From Cololabis saira (taxonomy: Eukaryota; Chordata; Actinopteri; Beloniformes; Belonidae), in contig NC_084587.1 of NCBI RefSeq assembly GCF_033807715.1, positions 12,420,942-12,484,941 on the forward strand: 64,000 nucleotides of DNA, in the 5' to 3' direction. Below are positions 19,996 through 30,946 of this stretch, piece after piece; position 1 is the first letter of the stretch, and each line of letters starts with the position of its first letter. The translations under genes were made by a program, and so were the position numbers. Below the pieces are notes generated by a model. That model ran no database searches and had not been told where the DNA came from. It was given only the letters and a program-made list of their open reading frames with translations.

Positions 19996-21027
19996 AACAA
20001 ACAGACATCCTTAAAACACAAAGAGTCAAGAGGTCAACTAAAACAGGACCTGTTGTTGGAGGTTTGAACAGATGGTTTTTAAAAACACTGGGTTATTTAC
20101 AAACCAGAAGTCACCAGGCCAAACTTCATGGGGGTCTCGTGTTATCAGATGGTCCAACTAAACCTAGCTAACCTTTAAGTCAGCTTAAACGTCTTGAAAC
20201 AACATGAAGGGTCAATAAATGAGCACCTTCTGGACAAACAAGAAATCTGTGAGGCTTTGCACAGATGTGTCTAAAGACACTGGTCAGCTGTTAACAAAGC
20301 AGACAACCCCCCCCTAAATTCCTTCAGGGAATGGCCTGTCTGGTGACTTCTGTTCCTATTCTGATAGTTTTTTATTTTCATAATGACAATCTTGGATTTA
20401 TCTCACAGTAAATAACAGTAAGGGTGCTTGCATTCTTTGAAAGATTAGCCATTTTTCATTGCTGAAACCCTTATTACGAGGCCACCATATTGAGTTAAAA
20501 CTAGCTGACCCACTTCACACCCTTGCCATACCAGTGATGTGTGATGAATGTTGTACTGGGCCTTTTATTTATCAAAATATGACCTTGACATGAAAAATGT
20601 TCATATTTAAATTAGACTATAATCTCCCTGAGAGAGCAACATGTTTAACAATTGTCTAATAATTGTAGACTGTACAAATATATGAAATACTTGGTTAATC
20701 CTGTTGTTGGAGGCACATTTTCTCAGTTTTCTAAAGGAGCAATTTATCTTAGACAAACAAGAACATAGAATCAATTTGAATTGGTTTTAAGAAGCCATTA
20801 TACCATTATACCATTATAGCCCTTCCCCCCTTCTGTCAAAGCTTCTGCCAAAAGGAAGTGATAACCAACACTAAATTGTAAATTGTATTTGTTATCCAGT
20901 TTGAATGTTTTTCTGTAAGGTTACCATATTAAATACTTTGAGTCATATAATTGGATCTTCATTGTCTGTTCTATACTTTCTATGATCATGAAACACCTAA
21001 TACTAAAAAGTTTATGAACATTGTCTA
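19996..21027. other. Unassigned interval
   Basis: AT-rich with a short C run at 20309-20316. No supported ORF or element terminus. Confidence 0.4.
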
Positions 21028-21890
21028 TTGTTCAAAGTCCTGAAGCCCCAACAACCAGATCTTCACAAACAGTGGCTCAGTTCTGAAGTGAAGCAATCGT
21101 TAGCCACATATTTTCAATCAATGATGCCAAGACAGCTGTATGCCAAAACTGATTATGATATTGACTCACTGATCCACCTTACTAGGATACAGTTGCAACA
21201 TCTGAGATAGATCAGGGTTTGGGGGGTAATCATAATAGAAGGGGTTGAAGCACCAAAAAGCAACACAGAAGAAGTTCAGAACAGATGCAAATGCCTTAGG
21301 ATCCCACGTGCAAATGCTTGTTATGAAGAAGTTGTCACAATTCAGCTACAACCAAGTGGCTACAAACAATGCAGGACCTGAAGATCTATGAACATGCAAT
21401 CAGATACCATGGTGTAATATCCTGGCCACAGGAAGAGATAGAAGTTCAGGTCCCGGAGACTGTACATGTACATGAAGCAGAAGGAGGGTACAGAGGTACT
21501 AACCACAGGAAAAACAAGAAAAGAGCTTGAACAAAGCAGCACCAGAGGCTCCGACCTACTACACCAAACAAGGCCTCAGGAGCAGGCTTTGCTAAGATAT
21601 GCTAAGAAAATCCTGCAGATGAGAGCAGAACGTAAGATATATGCAGGTAGGGTGTTTACAGAACGCCGTAATCTATTGGCTGGAAAAGTATATGGGAACA
21701 GCTATGTCAGGTATGGGTTGGACATCTCAACATCAAACTCAAAGATATCTCCAATGGCTGTAGCCAGTGTGTCTCTATTACAGTGCAGCACCACACAAGA
21801 AACATTTGATGGTGATGAAGTGGCGGTAATGCACATTTTTTTCGCACACGGCCAGCAGCATACAATGACACAAAAAAAGGAATAATGCAG
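21028..21890 (+). other. Two unrecognised ORF fragments in a coding-like region
   Basis: ORFs of 60 (21028-21210) and 139 codons (21466-21885) contain unbiased stretches such as WLSSEVKQSLATYFQSMMPR and LRYAKKILQMRAERKIYAGR. They lie in different frames, separated by stops. They could be pieces of a decayed transposon or host gene. I recognise neither. Confidence 0.25.
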
Positions 21891-23159
21891 CAAAAGTTAG
21901 CAGAGAAGAAGTAACACGTAAACGGTGGATGCTTCTTGGGTTTTTGTGATTGAAGGCCCTGAAAAATCTACCTGGAACTCCCACTTGTGGAAATGTATCT
22001 AGTGAAGACAAGCGTGGGGCCAAGTGACCCCCAAAGTAGGAGAGACGCTCTAAAAAAATTGCGATCTCTATCTAGAGGATTGCAGTTCAAGAAACCATGA
22101 GTTCAAGAATATAATGACTAAAAGTGAGACTTGCTGTGGAGAAGATTTCAGATGTATTAATGACTAACAAGAACTCAGAAAAGGGCTGAGCTCTGGTTAC
22201 TTTTTGGGTAACGAGTTTACAGCTAAAAAGATGCTTTCATGAAACATTATAGAGAGGAGATAAGATGGTTATATCAGGTAAATAAATTCTGTGCTGCAGC
22301 CAGCCAGATCTGTTCAGTTGACTGAATATCAACACTCAAAGGAGGATTACCTTTAAACCTCATCAAACCTGACAAAAAACAGCCACGGCAGAGTGCTATC
22401 AGGAGCATTTTCACTGACTCTTATGTGTGCAGCATTTGCATTGTTTGATTCAAACTATAGTTGAATATTTTGACAAGCTTATACAAATGCTAAGTGAAAT
22501 GCTCATCATTTAAAATAAAAGCTTTTTATTTGTATTTGTTTAAAGTGATATATTAAAAGGCAAGCCATCATGATACCAAGACATTTAACATAACATTGTA
22601 AAGGTTATCCAGTAGAGTAGTGCTGCTGGATAAATGTTATATGACTGCTTTGTATGATTTGAATGTCAAAAATGTAATTTTTAAGGGAAGGAAAGAGTCA
22701 TCTTTAATTTGAGAATGATGAAGATTGAACTAATCTTGAACATATTTACTTTGACTCATACAAAGCAAGCCCTAAGAAATTCTGATGTTGACTTATAGTT
22801 TGATATAGTTTATATTATGTCAAATGTGGGTTATGATAATTGGTTTATATTTCAACAAAGTGAAGTGAAAAGGCAGATAGAACAACACAAAATAATTTTC
22901 CTTTTATAACAGCACCACTTCTAGTCATTACACTTGAACATATTGATATGTGGTTGGCAAGTTTAAGGTTTAAGATTTTCAGATTTTCTCATTGAGTTGT
23001 CATATTGTGCGGAATCTATATGTACACTATAATATGTACATAATGTACATCTATTGATTAGAAATTTACTCTAAGTAACAATAAATAAAATCTAATTTTG
23101 ATAATTCTGTCATAGGTGAGCATCAGCTTGGACAAGTTAAAATAGCCTATTAATAATGA
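21891..23159. other. Unassigned AT-rich interval
   Basis: No credible coding sequence. The sequence resembles intron or 3' UTR in composition, but there is no gene to attach it to. Confidence 0.35.
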
Positions 23160-23690
23160 TAATAAGACATTTTATTTATTCGTGCCTTTCATTACACTCA
23201 TAGTCCCCGTACCGATAAAAGCAGAATGTAAAATAAAAACAATAAAATACAGACACAGATGTTAATTAGATAATGCAGTGATCATAAATATACAAGTATG
23301 GATAATGGTCATAGCATAATATCGTTATTTGTGCCATTGTTTGGGCTCTCTGATTCTCTGAGGGTAAGTAGGAAAGCCTAACCAGATGAGTTTTGATTAA
23401 ATTACAGTGAGTTATTGAATCAGTTTTAGAAAAGATCGGGGGGGAATAGGTTCCATAGTTGCGGATACAGACCGACTGAATGCTCTGGTCCACATGAAGT
23501 GAGAAGAAGGAACAGTGAGGCGAATAGATGATGAGGATATAAGGTCACAGGTAGGTATGTACATGAGATCTGCAAGGTACTGAGGATCAAGGCTTCAGAT
23601 AGCTTTGTAGTTGAACAATAATATTTTATTTTGGAGAGGGAATATTACTGGGAACCAATGAAGCTCCTGCATAACTGGTCTACCTGAAAA
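23160..23690. mobile_element. Unclassified dispersed teleost repeat
   Basis: TTTATTTATTCGTGCCTTTC, GTTTTGATTAAATTACAGTG, CGACTGAATGCTCTGGTCC and CAGATAGCTTTGTAG blocks in this order match a degenerate repeat frequently seen in teleost genomic sequence (from memory, not searched). No ORF survives. Confidence 0.4.
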
Positions 23691-23760
23691 AAACTCTTTA
23701 TAAACTCCAACTGCGTCCAAATTCATCCGCACAAATCATTACCAAAGCCACTAGTTATAT

Positions 23761-23975
23761 CATCCATCCATCCATCCATCCATTTTCTTCCGCTCATCCG
23801 TTACCGGGTCACGGGGGCAGCAGTCTTAGCAGAGATGCCCAGACTTCCTTCACCCCAGAGACTTCCTCCAGCTCGTCCGAGGGGAGTCCGAAGTGTTCCC
23901 AGGCCAGCCGAGAGACATAGCCTCTCCAGCGGGTCCTGGGTCTTCCCCAGGGTCTCCTCCCAGTGGGACTGTGAG
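23761..23975 (-). mobile_element. RTE (Rex3-like) LINE 3' end, minus strand
   Basis: The reverse complement translates to PRTRWRGYVSRLAWEHFGLP and continues toward ...VWASLLRLLP-like sequence, then TAACGGATGAGCGG and a GATG tail. This is the conserved C-terminus and short 3' UTR of teleost RTE/Rex3-type LINEs. It is 5'-truncated, as is usual for target-primed insertion. Confidence 0.85.
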
Positions 23976-24169
23976 ATTAATCAAACTTTTGAACTAGTTT
24001 CTGTCCTTATGAACTGTCACATGCTCTGTTAACAGATGACAGGACAGCCACTTCCTGAGTATACTCGGGGGGTCGACTGTCCTGGGACAACTGTCCCATT
24101 GTCTTTTGGTGCATCGGTTCAGACTTCCCGTTTTAGTCAGGAAGGCATTTGACCTATGTGACCCATTGC

Positions 24170-24312
24170 TTTTAAAACTTTTTATTGAGAATTTGACAGG
24201 AAAATGACCATATACGGTAGACAATGGACAATTGGAAGAAAACAGAAAACATACGGAGGTAACAGACATCGGGGTTAAAAAGGTCACACGTGTGACTTTT
24301 CAGTTAAAGAGG
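24170..24312 (+). repeat. Dispersed repeat, copy 2 (partner at 19860-19995)
   Basis: See the partner copy. The end reads GTGTGACTTTTCAGTTAAAG in the same orientation. Confidence 0.6.
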
Positions 24313-24574
24313 AACTAATCCTGGTATGCAGAAGCTTTAGTGCCAGTCACATCACACTGGACGGCTCATCCAGGCGGTTGTACAGACACTGCAAAATTTG
24401 GTTGCTTTCCCCCTTCTCTGAGTTGGCAGGCTGAAGGGAGACCACTTTATATATGTTAAAGCAAGAGAAAACGTGTTTTTCATAATAGGTCCCCTTTAAA
24501 TTAAACAGTGATTAAACTATAATGTCATTTTTTTGGTACCACGTCCACCTCAAACAAATACCATAGTTTTACCA

Positions 24575-24700
24575 TACTGCAGCAGGGCTGCGCTCAGCAC
24601 CTCCAAATCCGAGGCCATGTTTCTCCACCAAAAAAGGGTGGCATGCCCTCTCCGGGAGGGTGGAGAGGTCCTGTCGCAAGTCTCTGGGGCTCCTGCAGCC
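24575..24700 (+). pseudogene. RTE LINE reverse-transcriptase fragment
   Basis: The plus frame reads LSTSKSEAMFLHQKRVACPL then REGGEVLSQV, matching the ISTSKSEAM...KKVACPLRVGGE...LPQVEEF segment near the end of the RT domain of teleost RTE elements. It is isolated and in the opposite orientation to the RTE tail at 23761, so it is a separate insertion or a rearranged fragment. Confidence 0.7.
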
Positions 24701-25368
24701 TGCAGCGCTCCGCCATCCGCTCTTGCCGCCGTCGGGACGGAGACGCCGGTGGGTAGGAGGCACGTTTGGGTGGGCATAGCCCACCCCTCTCCCCCCCCCT
24801 AAAACCGGCCTCGGGGCTGATGACGGACCAGAGGCTGAGGGGACTGTAGTAGTCATCTCTTATAAGGTAGCAGAAGGCAATTAAGCTCCTCCTTCATTTT
24901 TTTCACCAGGTTCTGCCCGTTTCCCCTGGCCTTATTAGCATTGATCCTAATTACAAACTGCACAGCTGTTTTTATAAGTATTTGTTTACATACAGAGGCC
25001 CTTTAGAGACTTATAATACCCTGTCTGATAAGTGAATTATCTTTCTTTATGTGAAGAGGTTGGTCGGTCGTGTTGCCACATGGATGGTGAACAATCAAAA
25101 ATTTAATCTGTGAGTCATTGTATCAAGCCAACCATTCTGTGTGTCAAGGAAAATATCTGTGCTGGTATAATTGCTGGTGTTAATAATACATCTTCTCCCT
25201 TCAACTCCAGTACTATTTCCTTGCTGTTGCTCATGCACAAGACAAAGTTTGCATTGATCAACAGGTGTCTTACCAACATGTTCTGTCCAAATGACACCCA
25301 GTGGCAAAAGAAAAAAAAAAGACAGTATTCTACCATAAAAATCCTCAGGCTTAGATACGATTAAATAT
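24701..25368. other. Unassigned interval
   Basis: GC-rich to about 24850, possibly the continuation of the RTE fragment after a frameshift, then AT-rich. No confident features. Confidence 0.35.
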
Positions 25369-25569
25369 ATGGTGTCATCACCCTGTTGTCCTGGTGTAAA
25401 GCATGGATTATTTGTGCCTCTATATCGACTGGTCAATCTACAGAACCATTGTGAGACAGTGACAAAGCAAAATACAATTGGTGAAAATGGATTTCAGGTT
25501 GAAGTTCATCATAACCTGAACAAAGCCCATGTCCCACCAGCCCAGTTCAGTGGGTGTGTTGCAATGGTG
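25369..25569 (+). CDS. Possible host coding stretch at the DIRS insertion site
   Basis: The frame reads KHGLFVPLYRLVNLQNHCET then TKQNTIGENGFQVEVHHNLN and KAHVPPAQFSGCVAM, unbiased and uninterrupted up to the DIRS element's left end. Right of the element, the sequence continues with GTTAACATAACG, a T run and TTGGTCTTTTCAG, which resembles a 3' splice site. An exon next to the insertion is therefore possible. I do not recognise the protein, and nothing confirms it. Confidence 0.25.
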
Positions 25570-25590
25570 GTTCTGTTTCATTCCTTCCAG

Positions 25591-25744
25591 ACTGCCAGTG
25601 GCAGTAAACAGAGTGGATATGTCTCCTCGCGCTCCGCGCAGGTCGAGATTTAATAACAACAGTGTCATGTGAGTGACGTGTAGGCTACCTGTGCATCTAT
25701 AAATACCGCCCGGTAGACTACATCCGGCCTCTTGAATCTTCTCG
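25591..25744 (+). repeat. DIRS left inverted terminal repeat, shared core
   Basis: ACTGCCAGTGGCAGTAAACA through CATCCGGCCTCTTGAATCTTCTCG pairs with the reverse complement of 31069-31223 with few differences. The outermost 21 bp (25570-25590) are unique to the left end and pair only with the internal complementary region. Confidence 0.92.
25698..25705 (+). promoter_or_regulatory. TATA-like box in the DIRS left repeat
   Basis: TATAAATA lies in the inverted repeat upstream of the gag ORF. The mirror copy at 31109-31116 faces inward from the right end, so the element could carry convergent promoters. Function is inferred from motif and position. Confidence 0.5.
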
Positions 25745-26099
25745 CTGTTAACCTGACGTACATCGCTGGTTAATCGCTCCGTAGATCCGTGTTTCGGATC
25801 TATATTTTCTGCAGGTTCGGGGAGGTAAGCTCAACTCTGGTTGGTGGTGTTTGACAGCCTGCCTGTGACTCTTGGTCGGAGCGCACGTTGTGCCCTCTAA
25901 GGCTGTGGCTGTCAAGCCATCTTACCTCTCCCTTTTTCCATCTGGAGGATTCGAGCGCCCGTGTCTCGGGCTGGCTCGCTCCCCAGCCACACAAACGGTC
26001 TTGAATTGTTTGTGCTGAGCTGATTCCTCCACATGCTAGATGTCCCAGCCGCGTTCAGTGGTCCACCCACTGCTCTTGTCTGTTGGTTCCTAGCCTGGC

Positions 26100-26177
26100 T
26101 TGGTAAGTATTTTTTTACTTAAGCTTTAAAAAAAAAAAAATATATATATATATAAATTAAAAAAAAAAATATATATA

Positions 26178-26215
<38 letters not shown>
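26100..26215. repeat. A and TA low-complexity tract in the DIRS leader
   Basis: Runs of A alternate with TATATATATATA before the gag ORF. It lies within the element's 5' leader. Confidence 0.9.
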
Positions 26216-26219
<4 letters not shown>

Positions 26220-26390
26220 AGGTTCCGGACGCGTTCTGTGGCGACCACAGTTCTCGCTTGGATTACCTGGCTCCACACTGAATTGTTTGGATTAAAAAAA
26301 GTGGTGTGAGGAGTCTGTTAGATGTTCTGATCGAGTCTCGGTTCTCGCCCAGATTTCCTAACTTGACCCTTTTATTTTTTGGAGGAAGCG

Positions 26391-27947
26391 ATGATGGCTT
26401 GTACATCGTGTGGCACTCTACTGTTGGTAGAGGATGGCCATGAATTGTGCCCCCAGTGTCTGGGGGTGGGGCACCTGAGGGAGGCCCTCTCCGACCCCTG
26501 CATCAACTGCAGCATTTTGCCGCTCTCGGTGAGAGAGGACCGGCTGCGTCAGGTGGAAGGCCTCCTCTTTAGGAGCGACCTCCCACCCTCTGGGCCCGCT
26601 CATGTCAGTGCAGGTTCCCGCAAAAAGCACCGGGACAAGCGCAGAGCGGGGCCCCATGACGAGCGCAGTGGCCCTACGCAGAAGAAGGCGAAGGATGCTC
26701 CCTCACGCAGTGAGATGGAGGATTTACGGGCTGAACTGGAGCAGCTTAAGGCCTTAGTGAGGGAGCGGGCTCTGCCCTCCCCACCTCTGGCGGTCCCCTG
26801 GGAGTCAGATTGTGGAGACGATGCTATGTCTACCAGGGCTTCAAACTCTATGTTTCAAGGCCGTGACAGTGTGTTTAGCTCTGGCGAGTATCCCTCCCCT
26901 GAGCTGCCGTGTCTGGTGGTTGACCCAGCTAGCATACAGGCAGAGGCTGGCTCGGAGACATCCCTCAGGAGCTCTGGGAGCACTGAGCTGGGAGAGGGCC
27001 CCTGCCCTTTGCAGGCAGGTGCGGCCCTGGCTAAGGTCGGGCTGGATGATGCGCCCGCTGCCCAACCGGCGAGCAACCCATTCTTTCGCCGGACTCCTGT
27101 AGCCCCGCCCTTTGATGTCCCGCCCTCGCCTGCTTTTTTGCAGGAGCTGCGGCGCTGCTGGGCAGATCCAAAGGCGTTTGCCTACCATGGCAAGGATGCG
27201 AGGACTTTGGCCTCCATGCGCCAGGCGGAGCAACATGGCCTGGTTCACATGCCTCCCGTGGACCCGTGTATCGCCTCACTGGTCCTTTCACCAGATGAGG
27301 CGCTCAAAGATAAGGCCCGCTGTCCTAGGCCTCAGTGCCGGGTAACAGATAGCCTTCTCTCGACGGCTTATGATGCGGCAGGCCGCATGGCTCGCATTGG
27401 GAACTCCCTCTCCGTGCTCCTCCTCGCCCAGTCCCAGATGTTGCAGTCGGAGCATGAGGGCGGGGAGTTGGGTGACACGAACGACGCTGCGCTCCAAGCC
27501 TTCGGGCTGATGACCAGAGAGCTTGGCCGCCTGATGTCCACCCTGGTGGTGACGCGGCGTCAGGTGTGGCTGGCGCAGGCACCCATGTCTGACGATTGCA
27601 GGCAGACGCTACGGAAGCTTCCGGTAGTGCCGGGCCAGTTGTTTGGGCCAGAGGCAGAACAGGCGTTGGAGCGCAGGAAGCAGTCGGGTCAGGCATCAGA
27701 GGCCTGGGGTCGTCGGAGTGCGAGCATGGGACCCCCAGCTCAGCACTCCAGGACACCGGGCGCACAAGACCTGCGCCGCTCACATCCCCCGAGCCCCCCT
27801 CCGCAGCCCTGGCAGCACAGCCGGGTTGCTGGGGGTGGTGGGCGTCAGCCCAGGGGCGCACACCCTCCACCTCGCCGGTCTCAGCGGGTGCAGGGGCAAC
27901 ACCAGCGTCCCCCCAAACCCCCAAATAATCCTCGAGGCACTCTATGA
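26391..27947 (+). CDS. DIRS ORF1, gag-like protein
   Basis: The first ATGs are at 26391 and 26394 (MMACTSCGTLLL); the frame is open upstream to about 26379 without an ATG, so I start at 26391. The product is about 518 residues. The N-terminus has three paired-cysteine motifs (CTSC, CPQC, CINC) that look like a metal-binding knuckle. A basic segment (KKHRDKRRAG) follows, then an acidic coiled-coil-like stretch (MEDLRAELEQLKALVRERAL), a central helical domain around residues 240-420, and a Pro/Arg-rich tail. This matches DIRS ORF1 proteins, presumed nucleocapsid-like RNA-binding proteins. The 3' end overlaps ORF2 by about 300 bp in another frame. Confidence 0.8.
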   Translation: MMACTSCGTLLLVEDGHELCPQCLGVGHLREALSDPCINCSILPLSVREDRLRQVEGLLFRSDLPPSGPAHVSAGSRKKHRDKRRAGPHDERSGPTQKKAKDAPSRSEMEDLRAELEQLKALVRERALPSPPLAVPWESDCGDDAMSTRASNSMFQGRDSVFSSGEYPSPELPCLVVDPASIQAEAGSETSLRSSGSTELGEGPCPLQAGAALAKVGLDDAPAAQPASNPFFRRTPVAPPFDVPPSPAFLQELRRCWADPKAFAYHGKDARTLASMRQAEQHGLVHMPPVDPCIASLVLSPDEALKDKARCPRPQCRVTDSLLSTAYDAAGRMARIGNSLSVLLLAQSQMLQSEHEGGELGDTNDAALQAFGLMTRELGRLMSTLVVTRRQVWLAQAPMSDDCRQTLRKLPVVPGQLFGPEAEQALERRKQSGQASEAWGRRSASMGPPAQHSRTPGAQDLRRSHPPSPPPQPWQHSRVAGGGGRQPRGAHPPPRRSQRVQGQHQRPPKPPNNPRGTL

Positions 27948-29727
27948 GGGCCTCGGGCCGGCGGTGGGCAGGTTTTCACATCAGCACCTGGCCTATTGGG
28001 CAGCCCATTCTCAGGATGTATGGGTTTTGAAAACACTGTCCCAGGGCTACAGGTTGCAGTTCCGCCGCCGGCCCCCACCACCCTCCGGGGTCAGGGAAAC
28101 CTCAGTCGGAGACCCCGGGAGGTCCCTGTGTTTGTCACAAGAGATAGCCAAACTCTTGGACAAAAAGGCCATCACAAGAGTTCACCCACATACACAGAGC
28201 AGTGGGTTTTACTCAACATACTTCCTCATTCCGAAGAAAGACACTTCTCTTCGGCCTGTGCTGGACCTTCGGGGTCTGAACCAGTACCTGAAGGTCCTCC
28301 CATTTCGGATGCTGCGTACACGCGACGTCCTTCAATCTGTCACTCCAGGGGAGTGGTTCACCTCCATAGACCTCAAGGACGCCTACTTTCACGTCCCAAT
28401 ACACCCAGACCACAGACGGTTTCTCAGTTTTGCCTTTCAAGGCCACGCCTACCAGTTCACCGTCCTGCCTTTCGGCCTGTCCCTGGCTCCTCGCATCTTC
28501 ACCAGATGCATGAGGGCGGCCTTGACATCGCTATGCCTGTCGGGAGTAAAGATTCTCCCATATCTGGACGACTGGCTTATATGCGCCCCCTCGCTCCAGG
28601 AGGCGGAGCTGATGACATCCAGGGTCCTCACACATATCGAGGCTCTGGGCATGTCGGTAAATTGGGAGAAGAGCTTGTTGCGTCCTACGCAGCAGACCAC
28701 CTTCATCGGCCTGTCCCTCGATTCCGTATCGATGCAGGCACGCCTTACTGCAGAGCGGGCAGAGCGGATTCAGGACCTGCTACGGTCCTTCCGCCTCGGG
28801 ATGAGGTTGCCCGTCCACGCATGGCTCCGACTGCTGGGGATGCTGTCGGTGGCCTCGGCTGTGACACCTCTGGGGCTGCTGCACCTGCGCCCCCTGCAGA
28901 TGTGGTTCAACAGCCTCCAGATGGACCCTCGCCTTCACAGGTGGGTCAAGGTCAAGGTTACACACCAGTGCCTTATTCATCTCCACCGGTGGCGGGACAG
29001 CACCTTTCTATTGCACGGTGTTCCTCTCGGCTCAGTCCCTTCGAGGCGAGAGGTGGTGACAACAGATGCCTCACCTCAGGGTTGGGGTGCGGTATGGCAG
29101 AAGAGGTCAGTCCAGGGGGTTTGGGGCCCTCTGTGGCGGGGACGGCACATCAATGTCCTAGAACTCCGGACTGTCTACTTGGCGCTGAGGCACTTCTTGC
29201 CCTTTCTCAGGGGCAAGCATGTCCTCGTCCGGACAGACAACACTTCGACAGTGTTTCATGTCAACCACCAGGGGGGAACCAGGTCGCTGGACTCCTTGAA
29301 CGAGGCCCGGAGATTGTGGATGTGGGCTCATCCTCAATTGGCCTCCTTGAGGGCAATGCACCTCCCTGGCAGAGCCAACGTGGTGGCGGATTCCCTCTCA
29401 CGCCGGCAGCTGCCCCCAGGGGACTGGCGGTTGCACCCCCAGGTGGTGCGAATGATTTGGGATCGATACGGGGAAGCCCGTGTGGATCTGTTCGCCTCGG
29501 AGTGTACGACTCATTGTCCACTGTGGTTCTCCTTGGCAGAGACCAGTGCCCCGCTCGGGATGGACGCTCTCGCCAACACTTGGCCGAGAGGCCTCCTTTA
29601 TGCGTTCCCTCCGATTCCCCTGGTGATGCCCACGCTTCACAGGGTGAGATTATCGGGTCACAGGGTCCTCCTGGTGGCGCCCAAGTGGCCCTCGAGGATT
29701 TGGTTCTCCACGCTCCTCAGCCTGTAG
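27643..29727 (+). CDS. DIRS ORF2, reverse transcriptase-RNase H with methyltransferase-like tail
   Basis: The open frame of about 694 codons overlaps the end of ORF1; the true start may be downstream of 27643, since the first ~90 codons translate the gag region in another frame. RT blocks: GFYSTYFLIPKKDTSLRPVL, GEWFTSIDLKDAYFHVPIHP, LPFGLSLAPRIFTR, and the catalytic YLDD at residues 307-310. RNase H carboxylates: D475 (VVTTDASPQGWG), E507 (NVLELRT), D532 (VRTDNTS), D583 (NVVADSLS). The C-terminus (VDLFASECTTHCPLWFSL ... LVAPKWP) matches the region called methyltransferase-like in DIRS elements. It would copy element RNA into DNA and degrade the template. No stop or frameshift. Confidence 0.92.
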   Translation: MGQRQNRRWSAGSSRVRHQRPGVVGVRAWDPQLSTPGHRAHKTCAAHIPRAPLRSPGSTAGLLGVVGVSPGAHTLHLAGLSGCRGNTSVPPNPQIILEALYEGLGPAVGRFSHQHLAYWAAHSQDVWVLKTLSQGYRLQFRRRPPPPSGVRETSVGDPGRSLCLSQEIAKLLDKKAITRVHPHTQSSGFYSTYFLIPKKDTSLRPVLDLRGLNQYLKVLPFRMLRTRDVLQSVTPGEWFTSIDLKDAYFHVPIHPDHRRFLSFAFQGHAYQFTVLPFGLSLAPRIFTRCMRAALTSLCLSGVKILPYLDDWLICAPSLQEAELMTSRVLTHIEALGMSVNWEKSLLRPTQQTTFIGLSLDSVSMQARLTAERAERIQDLLRSFRLGMRLPVHAWLRLLGMLSVASAVTPLGLLHLRPLQMWFNSLQMDPRLHRWVKVKVTHQCLIHLHRWRDSTFLLHGVPLGSVPSRREVVTTDASPQGWGAVWQKRSVQGVWGPLWRGRHINVLELRTVYLALRHFLPFLRGKHVLVRTDNTSTVFHVNHQGGTRSLDSLNEARRLWMWAHPQLASLRAMHLPGRANVVADSLSRRQLPPGDWRLHPQVVRMIWDRYGEARVDLFASECTTHCPLWFSLAETSAPLGMDALANTWPRGLLYAFPPIPLVMPTLHRVRLSGHRVLLVAPKWPSRIWFSTLLSL

Positions 29728-29737
29728 ACGGGGAGCC

Positions 29738-30906
29738 TTGGCAGCTCCCAGTACGGTCGGACCTCCTGTCCCAGCTGGGCGGGGAGGTATGGCATCCCTC
29801 TCCGAGCCTCCTTCAACTCTGGGCCTGGCCGTTGAGAGGGAAGGGTCATTCTTGACGCACCTTGAGCCCTCGGTATGTGAGACCTTGCAGAATGCTAGAG
29901 CTCCTTCCACAAGAAGGGTGTATTCGCATTGCTGGGCCGCTTTCTCCTCCTGGTGCAGGGACGGGGGTTTTGACCCGATCTCCTGTCCGTTACAAATGGT
30001 ACTGCGGTACCTACAGTATCTGTTTGAGGCGGGCCGGGCGGCCTCGACCTTGAAGGTGCACGTAGCGGCTATTTCTGTCCACCATGGCCACATCGATGGT
30101 AGACCAGTTGGAGCGCATTACTGGGTGGCACAGTTTCTGCGGGGTGCCAGGAGACTGCGCCCCCCCCCCCCCCCCCCCCCCCCCCCAGAGTGCAGCGTGC
30201 AGCAGCATGGGACCTGCCGCTGGTCCTGCAGGCCTTGGGCGAGGCACCCTTTGAGCCTATGGCAGGGGGGTCCTTGAGGACGACGTCATGGAAGACCGCC
30301 TTTCTGTTGGCTGTTACGTCTGCCAAGCGTGTGAGCGAGCTCCACGCCCTTTCAGTCAGTCCTACGTGCCTTCGGTGGAAGGCAGACAGCTCAGGAGTGA
30401 CCCTGTGGCCAAATGTCCCTTTCCTGCCAAAGGTGTTACCCCCTTACCATGCCAATCAGGCCATAGAATTGGCAGCATACCATCCTCCCCCGTTTGAGTC
30501 CCGGCTGGAGGAGCGGGCTAATTTGCTGTGCCCAGTCCGGGCGTTGCAGCTGTACCTTCAGGCAACACAGAGCTTTCGACGCTCTGAGCAGTTGTTTGTG
30601 TGCTACAGGGGGGCACACAAGGGCCGTGCCCTGTCGAAGCAACGTCTCTCCCACTGGATTGTTGAAGCAATCAAACAGGCTTATGACGTGGCAGGTAGAC
30701 CTGCCCCTTCAGGCGTTGTCTGTCATTCCACCAGGGGTGTGGCCACTTCCTGGGCGGCAATGAGAGGGGTACCGTTGTCTGAGATCTGTGCAGCGGCATC
30801 CTGGACGGTGCCGTGCACCTTCTCCAGGTTCTATCGCCTTAACGTGGCCTCTGGGTCCACGCTGGCTTCGGCCGTTCTGCCTTTGGCTTCTGCGGCTGAC
30901 CACTAG
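29738..30906 (+). pseudogene. DIRS tyrosine recombinase, frame broken at a C27 tract
   Basis: The first frame carries a SAM-like N-terminal core-binding region (NARAPSTRRVYSHCWAAFSS ... LRYLQYLFEAGRAASTLKVH) and runs into 27 consecutive C at 30160-30186. The catalytic domain follows in a different frame from about 30190: R in LAVTSAKRVSELHALS (residue 47 of that frame), H-x-x-R in CHSTRGVATSWAA (H179, R182) and nucleophile Y215 in FSRFYRLNV. All R-H-R-Y residues are present. The enzyme would integrate the circular cDNA. The break could be real slippage decay or a homopolymer sequencing error. The start is uncertain because TTG precedes the first recognisable residues and no nearby ATG suits. 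Confidence 0.88.
30160..30186. repeat. C27 homopolymer inside the recombinase gene
   Basis: An unbroken run of 27 C separates the two recombinase frames. It encodes a proline run on the upstream side. Such runs are prone to slippage and to base-calling errors. Confidence 0.95.
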
Positions 30907-30946
30907 GTGGGTGTTGTTCCTCGTGACAGTGCTGGTATGAGTCATC

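Noticed and set aside
26841..27924. Antisense ORFs of 135 and 199 codons across the DIRS gag gene
   Set aside because: They are complementary-frame shadows of the gag ORF with Pro/Ala-rich composition and no motifs.
27996..29855. 619-codon plus-strand ORF overlapping the DIRS RT gene
   Set aside because: It lies entirely within the RT-RNase H and recombinase-start region in another frame, lacks any domain, and is open only because the GC-rich codons of the real gene avoid stops there.
30069..30326. Gly-run antisense ORF at the C27 tract
   Set aside because: It is the complement of the homopolymer in the recombinase gene, with no independent evidence.
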